Shown one piece after another: positions 1-7,683 of a stretch of DNA of 24,571 bases. The stretch's first letter is position 1. Each line of letters starts with the position of its first letter. The stretch lies in NCBI GenBank assembly GCA_020866945.1, contig JAJBVW010000017.1, positions 1 to 24,571 on the forward strand. Direction: 5' to 3'. The stretch is from Oscillospiraceae bacterium. GTDB lineage: Bacteria > Bacillota > Clostridia > Oscillospirales > Oscillospiraceae. The translations under genes were made by a program, and so were the position numbers. The notes under the pieces are model-generated. The model made no database searches, had not been told where the DNA came from, and worked only from the letters and a program-made list of their open reading frames with translations.

Positions 1-387
1 ATACAGCCCAATATATTCGTGCGGGCGGATTCCGGGCTTATAATGAGCCTTATTCAGAATCTTGTTACCAACGCCTATAAATATGGCCGGGCCGGGGGCC
101 ACATCTGGGTCACGCTGTCCGCCGGGGCTGAGGCCGCATATCTCTCCGTGAGGGACGACGGCATCGGCATTTCCAGAGCTGACCAGGAGAAGGTATGGAA
201 CCGTTTTTATCAGGCGGATCCCGCCCGTGCAAATCAGGACGGCAGCCTTGGTCTGGGCCTCTCCATGGCCCAGCAGATTGCCCGGCTTCATGGAGGCCGC
301 ATTGACCTCGCCAGCCAGGAGGGCAAGGGCAGCGAGTTTGTCTTCACTATGCCTCTGGATGCGGTGCAGAGCCTCCCTGGTCGGTAA
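1..387 (+). CDS. Sensor histidine kinase, C-terminal part (5' end outside window)
   Basis: The frame is open from base 1, so only the C-terminal ATP-binding half of the kinase is here. It has the GHKL ATPase boxes in order: N box LIQNLVTNAYKYG (about 49-87), G1 box DDGIGI (about 157-174), F box with FYQAD (about 208-222), and G2 box GLGLSMAQQIARLHGG. This domain binds ATP for autophosphorylation of a histidine in the missing upstream part. The protein ends soon after the last strand of the fold, as in ordinary membrane sensor kinases. Its response regulator would normally be encoded just upstream, outside the window. Three TTCATT repeats start 50 bases downstream, in front of the next gene, and could be the partner regulator's binding site (inference). 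The family call is secure; the signal sensed cannot be seen. Confidence 0.93.
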   Translation: MQPNIFVRADSGLIMSLIQNLVTNAYKYGRAGGHIWVTLSAGAEAAYLSVRDDGIGISRADQEKVWNRFYQADPARANQDGSLGLGLSMAQQIARLHGGRIDLASQEGKGSEFVFTMPLDAVQSLPGR

Positions 388-437
388 TATCAAGAACGGG
401 GAAATACCGTCCGAAATAATAAAAAACTTAATCTAGA

Positions 438-464
438 CTTCATTTTTGTTCATTTTAGCTTCAT
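438..464 (+). promoter_or_regulatory. Three TTCATT direct repeats, candidate response-regulator site
   Basis: TTCATT occurs at 438-443, 448-453 and 459-464, start-to-start spacings of 10 and 11 bases, so all copies face the same side of the helix. Tandem half-sites at this spacing are typical of OmpR-type response regulators, often replacing a good -35 box. A weak -10-like TACCAT lies at 474-479 before the ribosome binding site at 492. It sits between a histidine kinase gene and the hydrolase gene. Regulator identity is inference. Confidence 0.45.
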
Positions 465-504
465 TCGCGGGCTGTACCATGGTATCACAACGGAGGTGAC
501 AGCC

Positions 505-1590
505 ATGTATCCCGTGAAAAAGGCTAAGAAATGGTTAGATCGTGTTGTGATTTTCGCGTTGTCCGCTGCCATCGTGATGGGCGTCTATGGCATCCGCGCC
601 TCGGCTGAGGAGGGGGAAGATTCCTCTGCCATGGCCGCGGTAAAGACCATAGCCCTGGCGTCTACAGAGGATTCCGATGTCCTGACGGCGAACAGTCTGA
701 CCTTTGGGGCTACCACGCTGGTGTCCCTGTATGATGTAGTGGACATCAACAGCCGTACACGGGCTATGGAGCTGTCTGTGGACACGGAATCCCGTTCAGA
801 GACAGAGGAAGGTACTCTTGTGACCCGCACCATCACGTTGGACGACATCCCGCTGGTGGAGGTTTATATAGACGATGGGGAGGAAAAGCCCCTGCTGCTG
901 TTCCTTCACGGCATTGGGTTGGATAAGGAGAGTGTCCTGCCCTATCTGGAGGATTACGCCGTCGCAGGCTATCACGCGGTTTCCATGGACGCCTATGGTC
1001 AGGGCGACCGGGCGGAGGAAGGCATCCTCTATGACGACTGGGCCAGCGTGTTGGTCACGGTCACTGATATTGACCAGGTAGTCGAGTTCTACGGCATTGT
1101 GCCGGATGTCTCTACAGAGGATTTTGTCCTTGGTGGCTTTTCCATGGGCGGCATTGAGACGTGGGTCTATGCGGAGCTTGGTTCCTATACCCCGGCGGCG
1201 CTGCTGCCGATTTCCGGCATATGTGATACGGATGCCTGGAACGAGGGACGGCTGAACGATTCCTGCATCGCCTGGATGACGACCATGCGAAGCAGTGTCA
1301 GAGTGGTCTACCAGCAGCAGGAAGCCGGATACTCTCAGGTGAAATATACCACTATCGAGGGCCTTGATGTGACGGAAAATCTGGAATCCTTCACGGACAT
1401 TCCCATCTTTATGGCCATCGGCACGGCGGACTATTATTTCAGCAGCACCGGCGCACAGAATGTTATAGAGGCCATCCAGGAGGCTGGAAACGAAAACGCA
1501 GTTATCAACATCTACGAGGGTATCCCCCATACCGTTACCCCGCAAATGGTGGCGGACAGCATAGCGTTTTTGCAGGAAATTATGGGATAA
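505..1590 (+). CDS. Secreted alpha/beta hydrolase (esterase/peptidase-like)
   Basis: Translation should start at ATG 505, preceded by GGAGGTGA at 492-499; an in-frame GTG at 496 lies inside that Shine-Dalgarno and is unlikely. The protein is 361 residues. A basic N terminus and hydrophobic segment (about residues 12-31) ending near RASAEEG form a signal peptide or anchor. After a linker of about 100 residues comes an alpha/beta hydrolase fold: oxyanion region FLHGIGLD, nucleophile elbow GFSMGG with Ser213, acidic residue Asp309 in GTADYYF, and His342 in GIPHTVTP, so the catalytic triad is complete. The core resembles YjfP-like esterases and S9-type hydrolases, so ester or peptide bond hydrolysis outside the membrane is likely; the substrate is unknown. 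It is a single gene, probably controlled by the upstream two-component system through the TTCATT repeats. Confidence 0.85.
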   Translation: MYPVKKAKKWLDRVVIFALSAAIVMGVYGIRASAEEGEDSSAMAAVKTIALASTEDSDVLTANSLTFGATTLVSLYDVVDINSRTRAMELSVDTESRSETEEGTLVTRTITLDDIPLVEVYIDDGEEKPLLLFLHGIGLDKESVLPYLEDYAVAGYHAVSMDAYGQGDRAEEGILYDDWASVLVTVTDIDQVVEFYGIVPDVSTEDFVLGGFSMGGIETWVYAELGSYTPAALLPISGICDTDAWNEGRLNDSCIAWMTTMRSSVRVVYQQQEAGYSQVKYTTIEGLDVTENLESFTDIPIFMAIGTADYYFSSTGAQNVIEAIQEAGNENAVINIYEGIPHTVTPQMVADSIAFLQEIMG

Positions 1591-1620
1591 AAACGGAAAC
1601 AGCCGCCTGAAATGGCATCT

Positions 1621-1675
1621 ATGCTCCCTTCATGAGAGACAGTGAAAAAAGCACTGCCGAACATGGAGGGAGCAT
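1621..1675. repeat. Nested inverted repeat with a possible 19-codon ORF behind it
   Basis: An outer inverted repeat pairs ATGCTCCCTTCATG (1621-1634) with CATGGAGGGAGCAT (1662-1675) with one mismatch. Inside it CAGTG (1640-1644) and CACTG (1652-1656) form a second stem. There is no T run after it on the + strand, so it is a poor terminator. A tiny frame, ATG 1680 to TAA 1739 (19 codons, Lys/Arg-rich, starting MCKRKWESKQ), follows GGAGGG at 1665-1670 at good spacing; translation is unproven. It could be a structured small RNA, a short element remnant, or a 3' end structure of the hydrolase mRNA. Confidence 0.35.
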
Positions 1676-1737
1676 TACTATGTGTAAAAGAAAATGGGAA
1701 TCGAAGCAGAAGGAGAGACACAATTTGCATTGCATAT

Positions 1738-1795
1738 AAAAAATCCGTGGATCCCGTACTCCTGTGCTGACGCACAAGGAGTACAAAATCCACGG
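1738..1795 (-). terminator. Rho-independent terminator of the symporter gene
   Basis: Read on the - strand, CCGTGGAT (1795-1788) pairs with ATCCACGG (1752-1745). The stem continues with GTACTCC..GTG pairing across a short loop. A T run (1743-1738) follows at once. It lies 72 bases past the stop codon of the - strand symporter gene. Confidence 0.8.
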
Positions 1796-1867
1796 CTGTC
1801 ACAGCGTCATAGCGCTGTGCATCTGTCGCCCTGATGGGACGAGATTTAGTTTGATTGGATTAAAGGC

Positions 1868-3121
1868 TTATTCCTCGCTGGCAGCGGCTCCGGCTTTGGC
1901 AAGCTTCTTGGCGGAACGCTTCTGGTCAAGCTTTGTCATGTACAGAGCGCAGGTGGAGTCGCCGACGATGTTCAGGGTAGTGCGGCCCATGTCAAACAGC
2001 TTGTCAACACCGGCAATCAGCGCAATGCCTTCCACAGGCAGGCCGACGGTCTCCAGCACCATGGCCAGCATAATCATGCCCGCGCCGGAAACGCCTGCGG
2101 TGCCGATAGAGGCCAGGGTGGCGGTCATGACGATCATAGCCATCTGGCCGATGGTCAGGTCGATGCCGTAGCAGGTGGCGATGAACACGGCGGCCACGCC
2201 CTGATAGATGGCGGTGCCGTCCATGTTGATGGTGGCGCCCAGGGGCAGGACAAAGCCGCTGACCTCCGGGTCGGCGCCCATGTCGTTGGAGCACTCGATG
2301 GTAAGAGGCAGCGTAGCGGCGGAGGAGGTGGTGGTGAAAGCCACGCTCATGGCCGGCCAGATACCCTTGACGAACTTGCCGAACTTCTTGCCGGACAGGC
2401 ACCTGACAGAAACACCATAGCACACCAGGAAGTGAACGATATAGGCGAGATAGGCAACCAGAATGACCAGGAACAGGGAGCCGACAATAGAGGGGCCGTT
2501 CACAGCCACCACGTTGCACATCAGGCAGAAAACGCCGATGGGGGTGATTTTGATGATCATCATCATAATCTTCATAATCACCGCATAGACGGAGTCAATC
2601 CAGGTGGCAAAGGGCTTCGCTTTCTCCCCCGCCATCAGAATGCCCGCGCCGAGGAACAGGGCGATCACGATGACCTGGAGCATATTGGCGTCCGTGAAGC
2701 TTGCCCACATATTCGAGGGGAAGATGTTCACAATCACGTCCATAACGCTAGAGCTGCTGGCCTCATATTCAAGGCCGGAAACCTCCAGCACCGGGAACAG
2801 GTTCAGAGCCTTAGCGCCGCTTGCGAAAGCCAGGCCGATGACGATGGCCACCACGGTGGTGCAGAGGTAGTAGACAATGGTTTTCCAGCCCACAGAGCCG
2901 ACGCGCTTGATGTCACCCATGCTGACAACGCCGCTGATGATGGAGGTCAGCACCACCGGTACCACCAGGAATTTCAGCAGGTTAATGTAAATGGTTCCGA
3001 AGGGTTTAATGTAGTTGGTCGTAAAATCCGGGTTCCCCAGGAAACACAGACCGGCCAGGATACCGAGTATCAGCCCGATAAATATCCAGGCGGGCAGTTT
3101 GAGCTTTTTCAAAAATTTCAT
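1868..3121 (-). CDS. Dicarboxylate/amino acid:cation symporter (DAACS/SDF family)
   Basis: Start is ATG 3121 with AGGAGA 7 bases upstream; an in-frame ATG 30 bases earlier lacks a ribosome binding site. At 417 residues it has the usual GltP/GltPh length. It imports acidic amino acids or dicarboxylates with Na+ or H+ through the inner membrane. Visible signatures are the serine-rich hairpin TTSSAATLPLT, the cation/substrate motif GATINMDGTAIYQG, the second hairpin SIGTAGVSGAGM, and the last-helix motif FDMGRTTLNIVGD. In that helix the residues equivalent to GltPh Asp390, Asp394, Arg397, Thr398, Asn401 and Asp405 are all kept. The Arg is the side-chain carboxylate ligand, so aspartate or glutamate is more likely than serine/neutral amino acids. 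It is divergent from an AlaA-type aminotransferase, which fits a glutamate economy. Exact substrate and coupling ion remain inference. Confidence 0.93.
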   Translation of the reverse strand: MKFLKKLKLPAWIFIGLILGILAGLCFLGNPDFTTNYIKPFGTIYINLLKFLVVPVVLTSIISGVVSMGDIKRVGSVGWKTIVYYLCTTVVAIVIGLAFASGAKALNLFPVLEVSGLEYEASSSSVMDVIVNIFPSNMWASFTDANMLQVIVIALFLGAGILMAGEKAKPFATWIDSVYAVIMKIMMMIIKITPIGVFCLMCNVVAVNGPSIVGSLFLVILVAYLAYIVHFLVCYGVSVRCLSGKKFGKFVKGIWPAMSVAFTTTSSAATLPLTIECSNDMGADPEVSGFVLPLGATINMDGTAIYQGVAAVFIATCYGIDLTIGQMAMIVMTATLASIGTAGVSGAGMIMLAMVLETVGLPVEGIALIAGVDKLFDMGRTTLNIVGDSTCALYMTKLDQKRSAKKLAKAGAAASEE

Positions 3122-3165
3122 AGTATACTCTCCTATTGATTGCATCCGCAAAAATTATAATCAAC

Positions 3166-3193
3166 ATTATAACAGAATCTTATGATTTTGCAA
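3166..3193 (-). promoter_or_regulatory. Promoter of the symporter gene
   Basis: On the - strand there is TTGCAA (3193-3188), a 16-base spacer, and TATAAT (3171-3166), about 45 bases before the start codon. The -10 is a perfect match. Confidence 0.65.
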
Positions 3194-3392
3194 GTGCTAT
3201 GCCATTACAAATAATTACAAAATTCATGGTTTTGATAATAGCTTTGACTGATGGTCAAGTTCTTTGCTTGGCTTTTGCATAAATTTAACCGTTTTTGCAT
3301 TGCTGATGTATTGACCTGTATGATAAACTAAACGCAGCGTCCTTGAAAGCGCTGTTAAGCAGAGCGGGACGGCAGACAATTTTTCTGAAGTG

Positions 3393-3421
3393 TTGCGCGG
3401 AGTGGAAAGATGTGCTAATAT
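3393..3421 (+). promoter_or_regulatory. Promoter of the aminotransferase gene
   Basis: TTGCGC (3393-3398), a 17-base spacer ending in TGC, and TAATAT (3416-3421) give an extended -10 promoter 82 bases before the start. The roughly 380-base space between the two divergent genes (3122-3503) holds this, the opposite promoter and an AT-rich stretch. The leader also contains a small GGCG/CGCC hairpin near 3453. No other gene is visible there. Confidence 0.45.
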
Positions 3422-3503
3422 ATATTATAATATCCGTTATCGGTATCCGGTGGCGGTCTTCGCCGCAAAATACAGCTGACAATATTTTATATATAGGAGC
3501 GTT

Positions 3504-4727
3504 ATGACAATGAAACCCGTGGAAAGTTCTGACAAGCTGAAAATCGTTCACAGCGATATACGCGGCCCTGTGTTTGAGAAGGCCCAGGAGATGAGCCGCC
3601 AGGGGATAGAGGTTTTAAAACTGAATACCGGCAACCCCGCCACCTTTGGCTTCACCATGCCCCCCAGCGTGAAAAACGCCCTGCTCGCCAATGCGGACAA
3701 GGCTGTGGCTTACTGCGATGCCAAGGGTATGCCGGAGGCCCGTCAGGCCCTGGCGGAATACCACACCAGCCGTGGTCTCCAGGATATTACCCCGGATGAC
3801 ATCTATATCGGCAATGGCGTCAGTGAGCTGGCTCCCATGATTTGCAACAGCGTTCTGAGCGCCGGGGATGAGCTGCTCATGCCTGCCCCCAGCTACAGCC
3901 TGTGGTCAAACGCCGCCTACCTTGCCGGGGCAAAGCCTGTGTTCTATACCTGCGACGAGGCGTCTGACTGGTACCCCGACGTGGCGGACATGGAGAAAAA
4001 GGTCACGGCCCGCACCAAGGCTGTCCTGCTCATAAACCCCAACAACCCCACCGGCCAGGTGTACGCCCCGGAGCTGGTGGAGCAGGTCTGCGAATTTGCC
4101 AGGCGCCATGACCTGCTGGTTATTTCCGACGAGATATATGACCGCCTTATTATCGACGATGTGCCCTATCGTTCCACTGCGGCTATCGCCCCGGATTTGC
4201 CGGTGGTCACTCTCAACGGTCTTTCCAAGTCCCACATCATCTGCGGCTTCCGCTGCGGCTGGGCGGTGGTTTCCGGCCCCCGCGACCTGACGGCGGCGCT
4301 GAAGGAGTGCCTGGGCAAGCTCTGCGCCATGCGCCTTTGCGGCAACGCCCTGACTCAGCTTGTCATCCCGGCGGCTATGAACGACCCGGAGAGCACCAAG
4401 GCTATGCTGGTTCCCGGCGGGCGTATTTATGAGCAGCGTGAGGCGGCCTGCAAGGCTCTGGACGCGCTGGCGGAGCGGGGTCTGGTGTCCTATCGGCGGC
4501 CCCATGCGGCGTTTTATGTGTTCCCGAAGATATTGGGCGGCAAGGTGAAAAACGACAAGCAGTTTGCCTTCGATGTGCTGGCCGCCAAGCATATCCTTAT
4601 CGTAGCCGGCAGCGGCTTCGACTGGCCTGAACCCGATCACTTCCGCCTGGTGCTTCTCCCGGAGGCGGAGAAAATCTATCAGGCTGTGCTGGAGATTGGC
4701 GACTTTTTGGAGACCTATCAGCAGTAA
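3504..4727 (+). CDS. alaA: Alanine-type pyridoxal-phosphate aminotransferase
   Basis: This is a full-length class I/II aminotransferase (407 residues). It matches, from memory, the E. coli AlaA layout along its length: DIRGPV near the N terminus, LKLNTGNPATFGF, YCDAKGMPEAR, IYIGNGVSELAP, PAPSYSLW, CDEASDWYPD, INPNNPTGQVY, DEIYDRL, and the PLP-lysine motif LNGLSKSHIICGFRCGW with Lys242. AlaA moves the amino group between glutamate and pyruvate to make alanine and 2-oxoglutarate in the cytoplasm. AGGAG at 3495-3499 is 4 bases before ATG 3504 and 10 before an in-frame ATG 3510, so either start is possible; 3510 would give the AlaA-like MKPVESSDKL. The gene is monocistronic between its own promoter and a hairpin. 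Its divergent neighbour is a glutamate/aspartate-type symporter, which could supply the amino donor (inference). Confidence 0.9.
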   Translation: MTMKPVESSDKLKIVHSDIRGPVFEKAQEMSRQGIEVLKLNTGNPATFGFTMPPSVKNALLANADKAVAYCDAKGMPEARQALAEYHTSRGLQDITPDDIYIGNGVSELAPMICNSVLSAGDELLMPAPSYSLWSNAAYLAGAKPVFYTCDEASDWYPDVADMEKKVTARTKAVLLINPNNPTGQVYAPELVEQVCEFARRHDLLVISDEIYDRLIIDDVPYRSTAAIAPDLPVVTLNGLSKSHIICGFRCGWAVVSGPRDLTAALKECLGKLCAMRLCGNALTQLVIPAAMNDPESTKAMLVPGGRIYEQREAACKALDALAERGLVSYRRPHAAFYVFPKILGGKVKNDKQFAFDVLAAKHILIVAGSGFDWPEPDHFRLVLLPEAEKIYQAVLEIGDFLETYQQ

Positions 4728-4757
4728 TAAGAACCTGCGTTTATGGGCTTCAAGCAT

Positions 4758-4798
4758 TTGGGAGCGCGGCGGACAGATTCCACTAGTGCTCCCAATTT
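4758..4798 (+). terminator. Probable terminator after the aminotransferase gene
   Basis: TTGGGAGC (4758-4765) and GCTCCCAA (4788-4795) form a perfect 8-bp stem with a 22-base loop, followed by only a short TTT. The weak T run and long loop lower confidence. Confidence 0.4.
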
Positions 4799-4809
4799 CA
4801 CGCTAGATT

Positions 4810-4839
4810 CTGACAAAAATATCACTTATGCGGGATAAT
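4810..4839 (+). promoter_or_regulatory. Candidate promoter of the DUF362-ECF-kinase operon
   Basis: CTGACA (4810-4815), an 18-base spacer and GATAAT (4834-4839) lie 34 bases before the DUF362 start. It matches consensus moderately at both boxes. Confidence 0.4.
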
Positions 4840-4873
4840 AACATCAATAAAACATTTTTTTGGAGGTAAAACC

Positions 4874-5758
4874 ATGGAAAAAGCAAAGGTTTATTTTACG
4901 CAAAAAATTGACCCGGCCAGCCTGATCGCCATTTATAAGGCCCTGGGCCGGAATCTCCACGGCAAGGTGGCCGTGAAAATATCCACCGGCGAGCCGGGCG
5001 GTCACAATTTTCTCCAGCCCGCTCTTATCGGCGACCTGACCCATCTGGTGACGGGCACCATCGTGGAGTGCTTCACCTATTACGAGGGCAAGCGCATGAT
5101 ACTGGAGGATCACTGGCAGACTGTTAAAGACCATGGCTTTTCCGCCATGGCCCCCTGCGACATCATGGACGAGATGGGGGAGGTAGAGCTTCCGGTGAAG
5201 GATGGGTTCCATCTGAAGACCAACATTGTGGGCAGCCACTTTACCAGCTACGACTCCATGCTGATTCTCTCCCACTTTAAGGGGCATATGATGGGGGGCT
5301 TCGGCGGCGCGCTGAAAAACATGAGCATCGGCATCGCCTCCTCTCACGGCAAGGCCAACATCCACTCTGCTGGTGTTACTTCGGACTGCGAGGCCGTGTG
5401 GAATACCCCGGTAGAGCAGGACGATTTTCTGGAATCTATGGCGGATGCCTGCAAGAGCGTCATCGACTATATGGGGAAGGACAATATCCTCTATATCAGC
5501 GTGGCGAACAATCTTTCCATCGACTGCGACTGCGACTCCAACCCCCACCCGCCGGAGATGGCCGACATCGGCATTTTCGCGTCCATCGACCCGGTGGCCT
5601 TGGATCAGGCCTGCTATGACGCGGTGATAAATTCCCCCGACCCTGGGAAGACGTCCCTCATCGAGCGGATGGATTCCCGCCATGGCATCCACACCGTAGA
5701 AGCCGCCGCCCAGCTTGGCCTGGGGGTTCGGGAGTATGAAATCATTTCCATCGACTAA
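4874..5758 (+). CDS. DUF362 domain protein without ferredoxin domain
   Basis: The start ATG 4874 follows TTGGAGGT at good spacing. The 294-residue protein is soluble and matches the DUF362 family: early VAVKIS.GEPGGHNFL, central HFKGHMMGGFGGALKNMSIG, and late ADIGIFASIDPVALDQACYD. A Cys-Asp-Cys cluster (Cys218, Cys220, flanked by acidic residues) just before the last motif is a likely metal or cluster ligand set. Many family members carry an extra 4Fe-4S ferredoxin domain, absent here. The family has no established biochemical role that I can assign. It opens an operon: 14 bases separate it from the ECF S component, whose gene overlaps a P-loop kinase gene. That context hints at a role in handling a cofactor or vitamin-like molecule (inference). 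Confidence 0.85.
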   Translation: MEKAKVYFTQKIDPASLIAIYKALGRNLHGKVAVKISTGEPGGHNFLQPALIGDLTHLVTGTIVECFTYYEGKRMILEDHWQTVKDHGFSAMAPCDIMDEMGEVELPVKDGFHLKTNIVGSHFTSYDSMLILSHFKGHMMGGFGGALKNMSIGIASSHGKANIHSAGVTSDCEAVWNTPVEQDDFLESMADACKSVIDYMGKDNILYISVANNLSIDCDCDSNPHPPEMADIGIFASIDPVALDQACYDAVINSPDPGKTSLIERMDSRHGIHTVEAAAQLGLGVREYEIISID

Positions 5759-5772
5759 AAGGAGACAGACCC

Positions 5773-6360
5773 ATGAGCGAAAAACGAAAAACAAGCGTTA
5801 GAAATACCTCCCTGGGCGCCATGTTCCTGGCCCTGGGGCTGGTGCTGCCCTTCCTGACCGGGCAGATTCCCCAGATTGGCAATATGCTGCTGCCGATGCA
5901 TATCCCTGTGCTGCTGTGTGGGCTGATTTGCGGTTGGCAGTACGGCCTGGTGGTGGGATTCATCACCCCCCTGCTGCGGGGCGTCCTGTTCGGTATGCCG
6001 CCCTTTTATCCCAACGGTATCGCCATGGCCTTTGAGCTGGCCACCTATGGCTTTGTGACGGGGTTTTTATATTCCCGCTCCCGCTGGAAGTGCATTGTGG
6101 CCCTCTACCGCTGCCTGATTGCCGCCATGCTGGCGGGCCGGGCCGTGTGGGGTGTGGTGGAGATTATCCTGCTGGGCCTGGGAGACAACGGCTTTACCTG
6201 GGCGGCCTTCATGTCCGGCGCGTTTTTGAACGCCATACCGGGCATCGTTATCCAGCTTGTCCTGATTCCGGCCATTATGGTGGCCTTGGATCGCACCGGG
6301 CTGGTGCGCTTCTCGAAAAATCCTCCGGCGAAGGACGCAGCGGAAGATGCAACAGCCTGA
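5773..6360 (+). CDS. ECF transporter S component (substrate-binding membrane subunit)
   Basis: AAGGAG lies 8 bases before ATG 5773. The 195-residue protein has about six hydrophobic segments after a short basic N terminus, the size and layout of an ECF S component. The stretch LLPMHIPVLLCGLICGWQYG followed by GFITPLLRG is the characteristic signature of vitamin-type S components. This subunit captures a small vitamin or precursor and docks with a shared EcfA/EcfA'/EcfT energizing module, not encoded in this window (Group II arrangement). The substrate cannot be read from sequence; no riboswitch was recognised upstream. It is co-transcribed with DUF362 before it and overlaps the next gene, a kinase, by 14 bases. 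Coupled import and phosphorylation of a nucleoside- or vitamin-like substrate is plausible (inference). Confidence 0.82.
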   Translation: MSEKRKTSVRNTSLGAMFLALGLVLPFLTGQIPQIGNMLLPMHIPVLLCGLICGWQYGLVVGFITPLLRGVLFGMPPFYPNGIAMAFELATYGFVTGFLYSRSRWKCIVALYRCLIAAMLAGRAVWGVVEIILLGLGDNGFTWAAFMSGAFLNAIPGIVIQLVLIPAIMVALDRTGLVRFSKNPPAKDAAEDATA

Positions 6361-6964
6361 CGCTGCCGGAATCGTTTTGCAGTGGCTGAGGGCGCACCCT
6401 GCGCCCTCGCCTGCTGTTATCGCCGTTGACGGTCGCTGCGCCGCAGGAAAGACCACCCTGGCCCGGCGGCTGGGGGAGACCCTCTCCTGCGGCGTGGTGC
6501 ATATGGATGATTTCTTCCTCCGGCCAGAGCAGAGAACGGTTCAGCGCCTGGCGGAGCCTGGGGGGAATGTGGACTACGAGAGGTTTCTGGCAACGGTTTT
6601 GGAGCCGCTGTGCCGGAGGGAGGCGTTTTCCTATCAGCCCTACGACTGCCACAGCGGGATGTTCCGACCCCCGGTTTTCATAAAGCCCTCCCCTATAACG
6701 ATTGTGGAGGGAAGCTACAGCTGCCATCCGGCCCTGTGGGCGCATTACCACTGCCGGGTGTTTCTGACTGTTGGGAGAGCGGAGCAGCGCCGCCGCATAA
6801 GCCAGCGCAACGGCCCGGAGGGGCTGAGGGTATTTTTGGAGAAATGGATACCTCTGGAGGAGCGCTATTTTGCGTCCTTTGCGGAACGGCCTATGGACGG
6901 TGCGCTGTGGATAGATGGCGAAGGCCAGACCATCACAAAGGAGACTTTTGTGTCCGGCGGATGA
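6347..6964 (+). CDS. Uridine-kinase-like P-loop kinase
   Basis: This 205-residue cytoplasmic protein begins inside the 3' end of the ECF gene (14-base overlap), indicating translational coupling. It has a Walker A motif GRCAAGKTT (residues 29-37; Lys35, Thr36), then MDDFFLRPEQR, the place where uridine kinases hold their catalytic Asp. Further on are EPGGNVDYERF, IVEGSYSCHP (Walker B-like) and an arginine-rich lid RAEQRRRISQRNGPE. This resembles a Clostridia family annotated as uridine kinase-like, close to Udk and pantothenate kinase folds. It should phosphorylate a small hydroxyl-bearing compound, possibly the one imported by the neighbouring ECF S component, which would trap it in the cell (inference). 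Substrate specificity is unproven. The operon ends 61 bases later at a strong terminator. Confidence 0.8.
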   Translation: MQQPDAAGIVLQWLRAHPAPSPAVIAVDGRCAAGKTTLARRLGETLSCGVVHMDDFFLRPEQRTVQRLAEPGGNVDYERFLATVLEPLCRREAFSYQPYDCHSGMFRPPVFIKPSPITIVEGSYSCHPALWAHYHCRVFLTVGRAEQRRRISQRNGPEGLRVFLEKWIPLEERYFASFAERPMDGALWIDGEGQTITKETFVSGG

Positions 6965-7025
6965 GCGCCGCATGGAGGAAACCATACAGCCGACAGGCCC
7001 GAATAGGAGAATAGAGACAGCAAAA

Positions 7026-7055
7026 GGGTTCAATTTCGAGAATTGAACCCTTTTT
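7026..7055. terminator. Bidirectional hairpin terminator between convergent operons
   Basis: GGGTTCAATT (7026-7035) and AATTGAACCC (7041-7050) form a perfect 10-bp stem with a 5-base loop, followed by TTTTT on the + strand. On the - strand a TTTT run also follows the same stem. It serves the kinase operon (+) and the UPF0340 operon (-). Confidence 0.92.
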
Positions 7056-7094
7056 GCTCAAGGTGCGCTGATAATTAAATTATGAAGCTGCGCA

Positions 7095-7661
7095 TTATTT
7101 TAAGCGCTCGTCATATACTGCCCGTTCGCCGCCAATGAACTTGGGACGGACGCGTGCGGCCAGAACGGTTGCCTGTCCGATGCGGTTCTGCGTCAGCCGG
7201 ACGGGAACGGCCACCTCCCGGAGGTGCATTCCAATCAGTGTGCCGCCAATATCCAAACCGGCGTCGGCGCGGATGTGTTCCAGCACTACGGGATGCTCAA
7301 AGCCACGATAGGCGGCGGTGGCAAAGCTTCCTCCCGCCTTGGGCTGCGGCACTACGTTCACCATCGGCAGATGCGACAGGCCCGTCGTCGGGCGGTCGAT
7401 GACGATGGCCCGGTTCAAATGCTCGCAGCACTGGGCGGCCAGAAACAGCCCCAGCGGGGTCAGCACCGACTGTATCCCCTCAAACAGAGCCTGGCCAATT
7501 TCCGGCGCGGAAAAGCTGCCGATGCGGTGGCCCGTCACCTCGCTGGTGCTGCATCCCACCACTACAATCTGGCCGGGGGAGAGCCGCGCCGCCTGGACAA
7601 GCTCCTTCATGGCGGCCGCCGCCTGGGCCTTGTATTCCTCGATTTCCGTGATTTCCGTCAT
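7095..7661 (-). CDS. UPF0340 / TIGR01440 family protein (YwlG-like)
   Basis: ATG 7661 is preceded by AGGAGG. The 188-residue protein matches the UPF0340 family (B. subtilis YwlG): VVVGCSTSEVTGHRIGSFS near the N terminus, then AAQCCEHLNRAIVID, VNVVPQPKAGGSFATAAY, DIGGTLIGMHLREVAVPVR, and GGERAVYDE at the end. It is cytoplasmic, with no signal peptide. The biochemical role of this conserved family is not established. Conserved Cys and His residues suggest metal or small-molecule binding (inference). It is the last gene of a - strand operon, 22 bases after the ECF S component, and ends at the shared hairpin terminator. Its company with an ECF transporter is worth recording because the family usually lacks functional context. 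Confidence 0.88.
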   Translation of the reverse strand: MTEITEIEEYKAQAAAAMKELVQAARLSPGQIVVVGCSTSEVTGHRIGSFSAPEIGQALFEGIQSVLTPLGLFLAAQCCEHLNRAIVIDRPTTGLSHLPMVNVVPQPKAGGSFATAAYRGFEHPVVLEHIRADAGLDIGGTLIGMHLREVAVPVRLTQNRIGQATVLAARVRPKFIGGERAVYDERLK

Positions 7662-7683
7662 ATATGCAACCTCCTGTTCTGCG

